From JAABPW01 sp037132275 (GTDB lineage: Bacteria > Verrucomicrobiota > Kiritimatiellia > CAIKKV01 > CAITUY01), in contig JBAXPK010000070.1 in assembly GCA_037132275.1 (NCBI GenBank), forward strand, positions 1 through 12,118: a stretch of 12,118 nucleotides of DNA, written 5' to 3'. The notes beneath the pieces are model-generated. The model was given only the letters and a program-made list of their open reading frames with translations. It searched no databases and was not told where the DNA came from. A program made the translations under genes and the position numbers. This document shows positions 1-6,886 of the stretch, one piece after another (positions within the stretch are counted from its first letter, which is position 1; each line of letters begins with the position of its first letter).

Positions 1-6
1 GCGATT

Positions 7-528
7 CTAAACGGTATTCTCCGCTGATGCGATCTGACGAAGAGCCTCGTATAAAACAATAGCCACGGCCGTAGCGAGATTGAGAGAGCGGACATGGTCG
101 GTTAGGATGGGAATGCCCAGAACCCGATCGTTGTTTTCGTCCAACACCTCATCCGGAAGCCCTTTTGATTCATTCCCGAATATCAGGACATCGCCGGGGC
201 GATAGACGACTTCAGTGTAGGCGGTGCGGGCACGAGTGCTGAAGAAAAAGCAGCGCTGCGTGGTATGAAGGGCATGGAAGGCCTTCAGGGATTCATGGCG
301 GGAGAGGTCCACGGAGTCCCAGTAATCCAGACCTGCCCGGCGAACACGGGAACTGGTTAATTGAAACCCCAGCGGTCCGATAAGGTGCAGTCGCGTTCCC
401 GTGGCTGCGCAGAGCCGGGCGATGGTGCCGGTGTTAGGCGGTATCTCCGGCTCCACCAAACCGATATTCAGCGGGGGCAAGGGCCAGATAAAGGGCAGCG
501 CGTGACGGCGTTCATGAGAGTGTTTCAT
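7..528 (-). CDS. trmL: tRNA (cytidine(34)/uridine-2'-O)-methyltransferase, TrmL-type SPOUT enzyme
   Basis: The 173-aa product belongs to the SPOUT class of SAM-dependent RNA ribose methyltransferases. TrmL methylates the 2'-O of the wobble nucleotide of tRNA-Leu isoacceptors in the cytoplasm. Visible family signatures are EPEIPPNTG (26-34), RRAGLDYW (63-70), the SAM-knot loop FGNESKGLP (117-125) and RSLNLATAVAIVLYEALRQ (147-165). It lies divergent from the flavoprotein gene at 626. The protein is about 16 residues longer than E. coli TrmL, nearly all of it a basic N-terminal extension (residues 1-19) ahead of the first beta strand. No Shine-Dalgarno sequence precedes the ATG at 528, so a shorter form from a non-ATG start near residue 20 is possible. 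The family call is firm; wobble-nucleotide specificity is inferred from similarity, not shown. Confidence 0.9.
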   Translation of the reverse strand: MKHSHERRHALPFIWPLPPLNIGLVEPEIPPNTGTIARLCAATGTRLHLIGPLGFQLTSSRVRRAGLDYWDSVDLSRHESLKAFHALHTTQRCFFFSTRARTAYTEVVYRPGDVLIFGNESKGLPDEVLDENNDRVLGIPILTDHVRSLNLATAVAIVLYEALRQIASAENTV

Positions 529-625
529 GACGGGATGTTAGCATGACGGCGCTGGGCGATAAATACCCTTTCTGAGTAAGCGCTGATATGGCATGATGCC
601 GTCAACAACTAGGAGGAGTTTGTTT

Positions 626-1258
626 ATGAAGATTCTACACGTGATCGCGAATCCGAAACCCGTCGTCGAGGCCAATTCCAGGCAACTGACCGAGGCCTTT
701 CTGAAAGCCCTGAAGGCCAAACAACCGGGAGCTTTGGTGACGGAAGTGGATCTTTACGCCAATCCGCCCCCCTATTACGATTACGCGACTTACCGCAAGT
801 TCTGGTATCCGGTTTTCGATCCGTCGTACAAGCCCACTGACCAGGAAAAGGCAGCGGCGAAGTACGCCCTGAAACAGTGTGACTTGTTCAATCAGGCGGA
901 TGTGCTGGTGATGACGACTCCGATGTGGAATTTTGGGATGCCTGCCATTCTGAAGGCTTGGCTGGATCAAATACTTATGCCGGGCGAGACGTTCAGTATC
1001 GGCCCCGGGGGGGTCAAGCCCCTGCATAAGATCCGCAAGGTCGTTGTGTTGGTGTCTTCGGGCGGCACCTATGATGCGGGCGATCTTCGTGATGGCATTC
1101 GTAATGGAATCAAAGCGGCGCTTGGTTTTGTCGGCATCACTGATATCGAGGTGGCGTGGGCGCAGGGACAGAATCCATTTTTCTTCAAGGATCATGCCGA
1201 GCGCAAGGCCAAGGCGATGGCGGACGCGGTGGAGTTGGCTGGGAAATTTGCGGTTTAG
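626..1258 (+). CDS. FMN-dependent NADH-azoreductase / NAD(P)H:quinone reductase family flavoprotein
   Basis: A 210-aa flavodoxin-like fold protein of the AzoR/NQO family. Its members use FMN and NAD(P)H for two-electron reduction of quinones, and of azo compounds in vitro, in the cytoplasm. The N-terminal strand plus phosphate loop reads KILHVIANPKPVVEANSRQL (2-21), which resembles the AzoR 'SPR...S.S..L' region but is less canonical. The FMN-ring loop PMWNFGMPAILKAWLDQI (99-116) is the diagnostic family motif, and a second FMN loop SSGGTYDAG lies at 144-152. The start is fixed by a perfect AGGAGG at 611-616, nine bases before the ATG; an upstream in-frame start at 593 has no such site. The last codons overlap the end of the convergent nnr gene by 4 bp. 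The physiological substrate cannot be read from sequence; quinone detoxification is the usual proposal. Confidence 0.88.
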   Translation: MKILHVIANPKPVVEANSRQLTEAFLKALKAKQPGALVTEVDLYANPPPYYDYATYRKFWYPVFDPSYKPTDQEKAAAKYALKQCDLFNQADVLVMTTPMWNFGMPAILKAWLDQILMPGETFSIGPGGVKPLHKIRKVVVLVSSGGTYDAGDLRDGIRNGIKAALGFVGITDIEVAWAQGQNPFFFKDHAERKAKAMADAVELAGKFAV

Positions 1259-2820
1259 CGCGCCGATACTTCCCGAAAAACGTTCCCCAGCTCCTTGATC
1301 AGGTCGGTGGCCGTCAGGCTGGCCTGTGACCGGCGCCACATGGCGTTGTCACCGGCGCGGCCGTGCAGAAAGACTCCCGTACAGGCCGCATCGAAAGGCG
1401 AGAGACCCTGGGCCAGGAGCCCACCAATAAGCCCGGCCAGGATATCGCCCGTGCCCCCGGTGGCCATGCCCGGATTCCCCGTCATATTCATGTGAAGTGG
1501 CTGGCCGTCCTGTGCCACAAGGGTGCCGGCGCCTTTGAGCACGACCACGGCTTTAGTGCGCCGGGCGGCTTCCCGGGCGGCTTCCTCCCGGTTTCGTTGG
1601 ACATCGTCACGCGAGCAACCGAGAAGGCGGGCCAGTTCGCCGGGGTGGGGGGTGATAACCACCGGACACCCGGCTTTGGCGATCCGCTCAGGATTGCCTG
1701 CCAGCACGTTCAGGGCGTCGGCATCCAGAAGCAGGGGACGCCGGCATTCTTTCAGCAAATGATGGATCCAGGCCGTCGTATCAGGATGAGGGCTCATGCC
1801 GGGGCCGACGACGATGGACGTGAAGTCGTTGAGCCGGGAGCGCCACACTTCCCAGGACGCCGCACTCAGGGAGCCCACATCCGTCTCTTCTCCGGGATGG
1901 GTCATGACTTCAAGCATGGCACCGGCCACGACGGGATAGATGGGGCGTGGCACCAGTGAAGTGACCAGGCCGGCGCCGGAGCGCAGCGCCGCCATGGCGG
2001 CCATGGCAGGGGCGCCGGCATACCCGATGGCGCCGCCTATCACCAGGACGTGCCCGAAATCTCCCTTGTGTGCCATGTTGGAACGCCGGGTCAGGAGCCG
2101 CCTTACATCCCATCCGGTGATCAGGTGGCGGGGCGAGTCGTACGTCGAGGTGAGCTCGATGGGGATGCCGATTCCAATCACATCCAGGCTTCCCACATAT
2201 GGGATGGCCTGCTGGGTGAGCAGCCCGATTTTGGGTAGCCCTATGGTGGCGGTGATGTCGGCGATGACGGCCTCACCGGGAACCTCGCCGGTATCGGCGT
2301 CCAGCCCGGACGGTACATCAATGGAAATCACCAGGTTATCCTCGGCAATATTGTTAATGTAATGAATGGCCCCGGCGATGGGACCGCGCGGCGGGCCGCT
2401 GACCCCGATCCCCAGCACCCCGTCCACAATGATCTCGCCGCTGCCGGCATCCTGCATGGCATCCACCCAGGATTCTTTGGTGGGGAGTTCGATCAACGGA
2501 ATTCCGGCGGCCCGCATTTTGCCCAGATGGCGCAGGGCATCGCCCCGGATATCGGACGCCGAGCCCGCCAGCAGAACTTCAACTTCAAAATCATCTTCAT
2601 GCAGGAACAGGGCGGCGGCAAACGCATCCCCGCCATTATTGCCGCGGCCCGCGATCAGATGGACAAAGGCATCCCCGCCACGTGACCGCTCTGCCAGATA
2701 CCGCGTGGTGGCGGCCACGCCCTCGCCGGCCCGCCTCATAAGTTCAAATCCCGGAATTTCGAATTCAGTGGAGGCCACCTTATCCAATTCCCGCATTTGG
2801 GCCGTCGTAATCGCTTTCAT
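1255..2820 (-). CDS. nnr: Bifunctional NAD(P)H-hydrate epimerase / ADP-dependent NAD(P)H-hydrate dehydratase
   Basis: A 521-aa metabolite-repair enzyme that restores damaged NADH/NADPH (NADHX/NADPHX). The N-terminal YjeF_N domain (about 1-230) interconverts R and S hydrates. It shows GRGNNGGDA (58-66), VDGVLGIG (132-139) with the likely catalytic Asp133, and SIDVPSGLDADTG (166-178). The C-terminal ribokinase-like domain (about 235-515) dehydrates the S form using ADP. It shows HKGDFGHVLVIGG (251-263), TPHPGELARLLG (390-401) and the anion-hole motif GNPGMATGGTGDILAG (448-463) with catalytic Asp459. Length matches the usual fused bacterial form. The ATG overlaps the acpS stop as ATGA, so translation is probably coupled. 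It is the last gene of the operon, and its stop overlaps the end of the convergent flavoprotein gene. A minor variation is Ala66 where the epimerase motif usually reads NNGGDG. Confidence 0.96.
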   Translation of the reverse strand: MKAITTAQMRELDKVASTEFEIPGFELMRRAGEGVAATTRYLAERSRGGDAFVHLIAGRGNNGGDAFAAALFLHEDDFEVEVLLAGSASDIRGDALRHLGKMRAAGIPLIELPTKESWVDAMQDAGSGEIIVDGVLGIGVSGPPRGPIAGAIHYINNIAEDNLVISIDVPSGLDADTGEVPGEAVIADITATIGLPKIGLLTQQAIPYVGSLDVIGIGIPIELTSTYDSPRHLITGWDVRRLLTRRSNMAHKGDFGHVLVIGGAIGYAGAPAMAAMAALRSGAGLVTSLVPRPIYPVVAGAMLEVMTHPGEETDVGSLSAASWEVWRSRLNDFTSIVVGPGMSPHPDTTAWIHHLLKECRRPLLLDADALNVLAGNPERIAKAGCPVVITPHPGELARLLGCSRDDVQRNREEAAREAARRTKAVVVLKGAGTLVAQDGQPLHMNMTGNPGMATGGTGDILAGLIGGLLAQGLSPFDAACTGVFLHGRAGDNAMWRRSQASLTATDLIKELGNVFREVSAR

Positions 2821-3224
2821 GGTTCACTCCGTTTCTCGCCAATCAGGAGGGCATGCGCCACGGCAAAATTATGGGTATGAGAGAGGCTGATCAGGACACG
2901 GAGCACGCCTTGTTTTTTTACCAAAAGGGCACCATGCGGGCTGAAGGATAGGGAGGGGGCGCCTGATGTTGGATTTTTGATGACTTCCATGTCCAGCCAG
3001 CCGAGGTCAGGGCCGATTCCGGTGCCAAAGGCTTTTGAGACGGCTTCCTTGACGGCAAAGCGGCCGGCATAATAGAGCCAGGAAGAGGCCTTGCTGTCAC
3101 AGTACGCCTGCTCGGAGGGAAGGAAAACGCGCGACTTAAAGCGGTCGCCCCATTTGTCGAGGAGCACGCGCAGTCGTTCATTCTCAACCAAATCCACGCC
3201 TGTACCGATCACGAGTTCGCCCAT
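2817..3224 (-). CDS. acpS: Holo-[acyl-carrier-protein] synthase
   Basis: A 135-aa phosphopantetheinyl transferase that moves the 4'-phosphopantetheine arm of CoA onto the conserved serine of apo-ACP, making ACP active for fatty acid and phospholipid synthesis in the cytoplasm. Family motifs are GTGVDLVENERL (7-18) with metal-binding Asp11, and GRFAVKEAVSKAFGTGI (54-70) with metal-binding Glu60. The C-terminal strand ISLSHTHNFAVAHAL (112-126) is also typical. Length is normal for the trimeric AcpS class. The start ATG shares its A with the pdxJ TAA (TAATG), and a GGGAGG lies about ten bases upstream, at plus-strand 3234-3239. The stop overlaps the nnr start. The pdxJ-acpS pairing is a widely conserved gene order (known from E. 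coli), and acpS next to nnr is also common. Confidence 0.96.
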   Translation of the reverse strand: MGELVIGTGVDLVENERLRVLLDKWGDRFKSRVFLPSEQAYCDSKASSWLYYAGRFAVKEAVSKAFGTGIGPDLGWLDMEVIKNPTSGAPSLSFSPHGALLVKKQGVLRVLISLSHTHNFAVAHALLIGEKRSEP

Positions 3225-3970
3225 TATGGCCTGCCTCCCCGATAAGGTTTCATGAGTTCAAGCATCTCCCTCACGGCGCGATTCAGCCCGACGAATACGG
3301 AGTGACAGATGATGCTGTGGCCGATATTCAACGTATGCAAACAAGGGATTTCCAGAATGCCGCTGGCGTTTTCCAGGTTGATGCCATGCCCGGCGTTGAC
3401 AATCAGACCCAGCGAATTCGCGAGTCGGGCCCCCTCGCAAAGCGACTTGAGCTCTTTCCGGGCGGAGGCCCCCTTTAGTTCGCAATACGTGCCGGTATGC
3501 AATTCGATAACGGGCGCCCCCAGTCGGGCGGCGGCCTTGATTTGTTGTGGTTTGGCTTCGATGAACAGGCTGACCTCAATGCCGGCATCCTTCAGCTTTT
3601 CAATGGTCGGGCGAAGACGGCGCTCCTGGCCGGCGGCATCCAGCCCGCCTTCCGTGGTAAGTTCCTGGCGCCGCTCAGGGACAATGCAGACTTCGTCGGG
3701 TTTCAGCTTCAGCGCCGCGGCGACGATATCCGGGTTGTTTGCCATTTCCAGGTTGAGCCGGGTCTTGATCGATTTCCGCAAGGCGAAAACATCCCGATCC
3801 TGAATATGGCGACGGTCTTCACGGAGATGAACCGTGATGCCTTCGGCACCGGCGGCTTCGCACACCCGGGCCGCCTGAACCAGATCCGGATAGGGAGTGC
3901 CGCGAACCTGGCGCAATGTGGCAATATGATCAATGTTTACCCCGAGTCGAAGTTTGGATGACGTTGTCAT
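3224..3970 (-). CDS. pdxJ: Pyridoxine 5'-phosphate synthase
   Basis: A 248-aa TIM-barrel enzyme that catalyses the last ring-closing step of DXP-dependent vitamin B6 synthesis: 1-deoxy-D-xylulose 5-phosphate plus 3-amino-1-hydroxyacetone 1-phosphate gives pyridoxine 5'-phosphate. Diagnostic segments are GVNIDHIATLRQVRG (10-24), TVHLREDRRHI (46-56), PERRQELTTEGG (98-109), LHTGTY (157-162), VNAGHGINLEN (191-201) and NIGHSIICHSVFVGL (215-229). Catalytic residues equivalent to E. coli His45, Glu72 and His193 are seen as His48, Glu75 and His195. The ATG is preceded by an AGGA that overlaps the stop of the LRR gene (TAAGGACACC-ATG), so the two genes are 7 nt apart and likely co-translated. It implies the organism makes B6 by the DXP-dependent route. 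Confidence 0.97.
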   Translation of the reverse strand: MTTSSKLRLGVNIDHIATLRQVRGTPYPDLVQAARVCEAAGAEGITVHLREDRRHIQDRDVFALRKSIKTRLNLEMANNPDIVAAALKLKPDEVCIVPERRQELTTEGGLDAAGQERRLRPTIEKLKDAGIEVSLFIEAKPQQIKAAARLGAPVIELHTGTYCELKGASARKELKSLCEGARLANSLGLIVNAGHGINLENASGILEIPCLHTLNIGHSIICHSVFVGLNRAVREMLELMKPYRGGRP

Positions 3971-3977
3971 GGTGTCC

Positions 3978-4631
3978 TTAATAAATAACCCTGCAGTTCG
4001 GCAGAGCTTTTCTGATCCGGTCCAGCTCGTCGTCCGGGATCGGATTGCCCATAAGATAAAGGACTTTGAGGGATTTGGCCAGTCCGCTTAAGTCAGGCGG
4101 CAGGGAAGTCAGTTGATTGTTGTTCAATCGCAGCCATTTCAAGGCGGGGAGGAGGCCGAGGTCTGGAGGCAGGCGGGATAACTGATTACGATCCGCATTC
4201 AAATAGACGAGGTTTGCCAAGTGCCCGAGTTCAGATGGCAGGGTGGCAAGGGTATTATCATTGAGCCAGAGATGCGTCAGATTTGATAGCTGCCCCACAG
4301 CGGGTGTCAGATTGGTAAGGGCGGTTTGGCCCAAGTCCAGCCGGGACAAATGAGAGAGCGTGGCAATACCATCCGGCAGGTTTTCGATAGTACAGGTGCG
4401 AAGGGTGAGTTGCTCCAGGTTTTTCAGCTTGAGGATATCCGATGGAAATCCCGCCAGGCGGCGGTAAAACAGATCGAGGGTCTGGATCGAGTTTGGCGAC
4501 ACCATGGCCTCGGCCATGGTGGTGGCCCGAACCGGGGTTTGGAGGGAAGGCCCGCAGCCGGAAAGACCCAGTCCCACGATGAGAAGCAGGCTACCGGTGT
4601 AGAGCGCTCGTCTGGTGATGCCGTTCATCAT
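3978..4631 (-). CDS. Leucine-rich-repeat lipoprotein
   Basis: A 217-aa predicted lipoprotein. After two Arg there is a hydrophobic stretch and a lipobox LSGC with Cys26, so it should be exported and lipid-anchored. From about residue 49 it consists of roughly six and a half leucine-rich repeats of 23 residues, such as NLTHLWLNDNTLATLPSELG (117-136), with the LxxLxLxxN and LPxxLxxL pattern of the 'SDS22/Ras-suppressor-like' bacterial LRRs. The last unit (186-211) is a capping variant. Proteins of this kind usually bind other proteins; no catalytic domain is present and the target is unknown. Two ATGs in tandem are possible starts; the first has AGGA nine bases upstream, overlapping the rlu stop codon (TAGGA). 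It sits between an RNA-modifying gene and pdxJ with gaps of 11 and 7 nt, so it is almost surely in that operon, an odd place for a surface LRR protein. Confidence 0.85.
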   Translation of the reverse strand: MMNGITRRALYTGSLLLIVGLGLSGCGPSLQTPVRATTMAEAMVSPNSIQTLDLFYRRLAGFPSDILKLKNLEQLTLRTCTIENLPDGIATLSHLSRLDLGQTALTNLTPAVGQLSNLTHLWLNDNTLATLPSELGHLANLVYLNADRNQLSRLPPDLGLLPALKWLRLNNNQLTSLPPDLSGLAKSLKVLYLMGNPIPDDELDRIRKALPNCRVIY

Positions 4632-4642
4632 GACCGTAAGTC

Positions 4643-5476
4643 CTAACGCAACCCCATCCGTTTCATCCAGACTGAAAAATCACGGGGAAGCGGGGCTTCG
4701 ACCCGGATGGCTTGCCCGGTGAAGGGGGAGTTGAAGCGAAGACTGGTGGCATGCAGCATTTGCCGTTCGATCAGTCGTAGTTCCTCGGGAATGGCACCGC
4801 GAATGGCGTAGGTGCGATCTCCCAGCACCGGATGGCCGATGTAGGCGAGATGCTTGCGGATCTGGTGCGTACGCCCGGTCTCGATGGAACACTTGAGGTG
4901 GCTGGCCAATGGATTGGAGGACACAAGGTATAGATGGGTTACGGCCGGTTCTCCTTCCAAAGGATAATCAATGCGGCGTTCCCGGTCTTTGATTTGTCCC
5001 ATGGCGAGCATGTGATACACCTTCGAGATCTCCTGCTTTTTGAACAGCTCGACAGCCTTGTCAAACGCATCTTTTGACTTGGCGATCAATATGCAGCCTG
5101 AAGTGTCGCGGTCAAGTCTGTGGACGGCTTGAATTCTGGGCATTTTCAAAAGAGTTTGGAGATCCGATTCAAGACTGTCCGGCCCGTTTGAGAGGCGGCC
5201 GGACATCTTGTTGACGACCATGTACTCGTTATCCTGATAAAGAATGGCGGGTTTGGCTGACTTGGATGATGGCTTGGAGGGCACGATTACCTCTACCTTG
5301 TCGCCTTTCCTAAGTTCATGATGGGTCATCCAGATGCGTCGACCATTGACAAATACGTGCCGGTCATCCAGTAATGCCTTGGCTTTGTTCCGGGATAGGG
5401 ACAGGCGCTGGGAAAGAAAAGCCTGAAGCGTCATCCCGACGTGTTCTGTGCGAACTTGAAATCCTTGTGGTTGCAT
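4643..5476 (-). CDS. RluA-family pseudouridine synthase with S4 domain
   Basis: A 277-aa RNA pseudouridine synthase of the RluA/RluC/RluD family, which isomerises specific uridines in 23S rRNA (or tRNA). An N-terminal S4 RNA-binding domain (about 15-65) contains LSLSRNKAKALLDDRHVFVN (25-44). The catalytic domain has HRLDRDTSGCILIAKS (119-134) with nucleophilic Asp122, the SKVYHMLAMG strand (151-160) and GRTHQIRKHLAYIGHPVLGD (201-220). Length is slightly short for the family. The usual NKPxGxxVHP segment has drifted to VVNKMSGRLSNG (87-98). The ATG at 5476 lacks a clear ribosome-binding site; an in-frame ATG at residue 15 also lacks one. It is the first gene of the five-gene operon. The target uridine cannot be assigned from sequence alone, so no rluC or rluD symbol is given. 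Confidence 0.9.
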   Translation of the reverse strand: MQPQGFQVRTEHVGMTLQAFLSQRLSLSRNKAKALLDDRHVFVNGRRIWMTHHELRKGDKVEVIVPSKPSSKSAKPAILYQDNEYMVVNKMSGRLSNGPDSLESDLQTLLKMPRIQAVHRLDRDTSGCILIAKSKDAFDKAVELFKKQEISKVYHMLAMGQIKDRERRIDYPLEGEPAVTHLYLVSSNPLASHLKCSIETGRTHQIRKHLAYIGHPVLGDRTYAIRGAIPEELRLIERQMLHATSLRFNSPFTGQAIRVEAPLPRDFSVWMKRMGLR

Positions 5477-5537
5477 GGGGCGAATTATGGCGTGAGTGGC
5501 CCCATGTGTCGAGTATCTTAAAGCCCGGCGATTTCTA

Positions 5538-5566
5538 TTGACCGTGTCCGGCTACGGTTGTTCAAT
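5538..5566 (+). promoter_or_regulatory. Possible sigma-70-type promoter for the DUF4410/3D gene pair
   Basis: TTGACC (5538-5543) matches five of six -35 bases, followed at 17 bp by TTCAAT (5561-5566), four of six -10 bases. A start of transcription near 5573 would leave a very short leader ending in AGGGAG (5581-5586) just before the ATG at 5591. It lies in the 114-bp divergent spacer between the rlu operon and the exported-protein pair. No equally good promoter was found on the opposite strand. Confidence 0.35.
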
Positions 5567-5590
5567 ATTCATATTCAGATAGGGAGCTTC

Positions 5591-6319
5591 ATGAATAAAA
5601 GATTGTTTTGGGTGGGATGTCTGTTGGGAATTTGTCTGGCCGGGAATGTACAGGCTGGTGGCCGTGAAAAAATCGCCGTTATCATTGACCCCGGGACGAG
5701 CGACCGGGAAAACAAGGATATGGCCAGTTGGATGGGGCGCGACCTCTCGGATACCCTGAGTGGTCGGAGAGGCGGCTACCCTACAAGAATTCTGGGATCC
5801 AAGGATGAGTTTAAGCAGAATGCGGGGGAATACCTGCTGGATATCCGGATCACGCGGTATAACCCAGGCAACAAAGCCGCCCGTGCCTTTGTCGGATTCG
5901 GGGCCGGATCGGCGAGTCTTGACATCCATTATGAATTGATCAGCCCGCGCGGAGTTGTTTTGATGTCGAAGGATGACGGTTGCGGGAGCAGTTTGCACTG
6001 GAAAAACGTAGCGCAAAAACTGAACAAAAATATCCTCGAATCCATCCGCAATCCGATTGCTGCCGGCGATAATGGAGCCCCTGTGATGGCGCCAAGACCG
6101 GAAGTTGTCCGGCCCAGTGTGCCCGTTCAGGCGGTTTCGGTACAGCAACCCCAATCCGAGGCGGTCGCCCCGGCTCAGCCTTCCGTTACCACGTCGGCAC
6201 CCGCCCCGGCAAAGGATCCGGTGGAACAATTACGGCAGTTGGATAACATGAAGCGGCAGAAGCTGATTTCCGATTCCGAATACAAACAGAAGCGGAAAGA
6301 AATTCTGGAGCGGCTCTAG
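5591..6319 (+). CDS. Secreted DUF4410-like protein with C-terminal SHOCT domain
   Basis: A 242-aa exported protein. Residues 1-22 look like a signal peptide, with probable cleavage after NVQA. The central domain (about 25-155) resembles DUF4410: a strand LLDIRITRYN (82-91) followed by NKAARAFVGFGAGSASLDI (94-112), the glycine-rich stretch typical of that family. A Pro/Val/Ala-rich linker (about 162-208) leads to a SHOCT motif at the C-terminus, PVEQLRQLDNMKRQKLISDSEY (209-230) and onward to the end; SHOCT is a short oligomerisation/docking helix pair. The function is unknown; family members are envelope proteins. The start at 5591 is chosen for its AGGGAG five bases upstream and the signal peptide that begins there; a TTG at 5558 would put extra residues before the signal. 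The 3D lipoprotein gene follows 9 nt later. Confidence 0.8.
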   Translation: MNKRLFWVGCLLGICLAGNVQAGGREKIAVIIDPGTSDRENKDMASWMGRDLSDTLSGRRGGYPTRILGSKDEFKQNAGEYLLDIRITRYNPGNKAARAFVGFGAGSASLDIHYELISPRGVVLMSKDDGCGSSLHWKNVAQKLNKNILESIRNPIAAGDNGAPVMAPRPEVVRPSVPVQAVSVQQPQSEAVAPAQPSVTTSAPAPAKDPVEQLRQLDNMKRQKLISDSEYKQKRKEILERL

Positions 6320-6328
6320 CCTGATGAC

Positions 6329-6796
6329 ATGAAGCCCAACCGGATCTTCGCTTTTCTGGCTTCCCTCTTTCCACTCATCTTGATGATGGGGCTGGCTCTG
6401 TTGTCGACAGGGTGCGCCACCACTCCGCATGGGGGGCGTTATGTGGTGGAGAAGCGGATGCTGACCACCGGATATTGTCCCTGCGGTGAGTGTTGTAGCT
6501 GGCACCGGAATTGGCTGTTCCGTCCGGTTTATTCATCCGGCCCGTTGAAGGGGAAGCGCAAGGACGTTGGGATAACCGCCAGCGGCGTCAAGGCGCGTCA
6601 CGGGACGATTGCCGCCGATATTTCCCGGTATCCGTTTGGAACCGAAATGATCATTGATGGTTACGGAAAGGGACGGGTCGAGGATCAGGGCGGCGCCATT
6701 ACGGGCGATCATATTGATCTGTATTTTCCGACACACCGCGAGGCTATGGACTGGGGAAAACGCATCAAGGTGGTCAAAGTGTGGATGGACGGCTGA
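6329..6796 (+). CDS. 3D-domain (YuiC/MltA-type) lipoprotein, putative cell-wall enzyme
   Basis: A 155-aa predicted lipoprotein with a hydrophobic leader and Cys29 in LLSTGC; the lipobox is slightly atypical (Ser at -3). The mature part is a 3D domain, named for three conserved aspartates, here Asp97 in GTIAADISRYPFGTEM (92-107), Asp119 in GRVEDQGGAITGDH (115-128) and Asp130 in HIDLYF (128-133). It has the double-psi beta-barrel fold shared with lytic transglycosylase MltA and Bacillus YuiC, so a peptidoglycan-cleaving role is plausible. A Cys-rich strip YCPCGECCSW (49-58) precedes the domain and recurs in this subgroup. It follows the DUF4410 gene by 9 nt and has no clear ribosome-binding site of its own, so it probably depends on upstream translation. 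Enzyme activity is inferred. Confidence 0.83.
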   Translation: MKPNRIFAFLASLFPLILMMGLALLSTGCATTPHGGRYVVEKRMLTTGYCPCGECCSWHRNWLFRPVYSSGPLKGKRKDVGITASGVKARHGTIAADISRYPFGTEMIIDGYGKGRVEDQGGAITGDHIDLYFPTHREAMDWGKRIKVVKVWMDG

Positions 6797-6832
6797 TCAA
6801 AAGGATAATCTCTTTTCGTGGCACGACAGGCG

Positions 6833-6841
6833 TGGTATAAG
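6833..6841 (+). promoter_or_regulatory. Extended -10 promoter for the flavodiiron gene
   Basis: TGG-TATAAG is an extended -10 element (TGn plus five of six -10 bases), with only a weak T-rich -35 region around 6813-6818. It lies 46 bp before the flavodiiron ATG. The leader contains a short hairpin, GCCGC-CAGAA-GCGGC (6856-6870), immediately before the ribosome-binding site GAGAGGA (6873-6879). No regulator-binding site is recognisable. Confidence 0.5.
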
Positions 6842-6886
6842 CGAGTGCTTTACTGGCCGCCAGAAGCGGCTTGAGAGGATTGGATC

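Noticed and set aside
590..600. Short palindrome GGCAT-G-ATGCC upstream of the azoreductase-type gene
   Set aside because: Arms are only 5 bp and no matching promoter or regulator gene is nearby; it could easily arise by chance.
635..1339. A 234-codon minus-strand frame opposite the azoreductase-type gene
   Set aside because: It overlaps both the flavoprotein and the end of nnr and has shadow-like composition.
6819..6836. Sigma-54-like TGGCACG element upstream of the flavodiiron gene
   Set aside because: The -24 half fits, but the spacing gives GT rather than the required GC at -12, and a better extended -10 sigma-70 element overlaps it.
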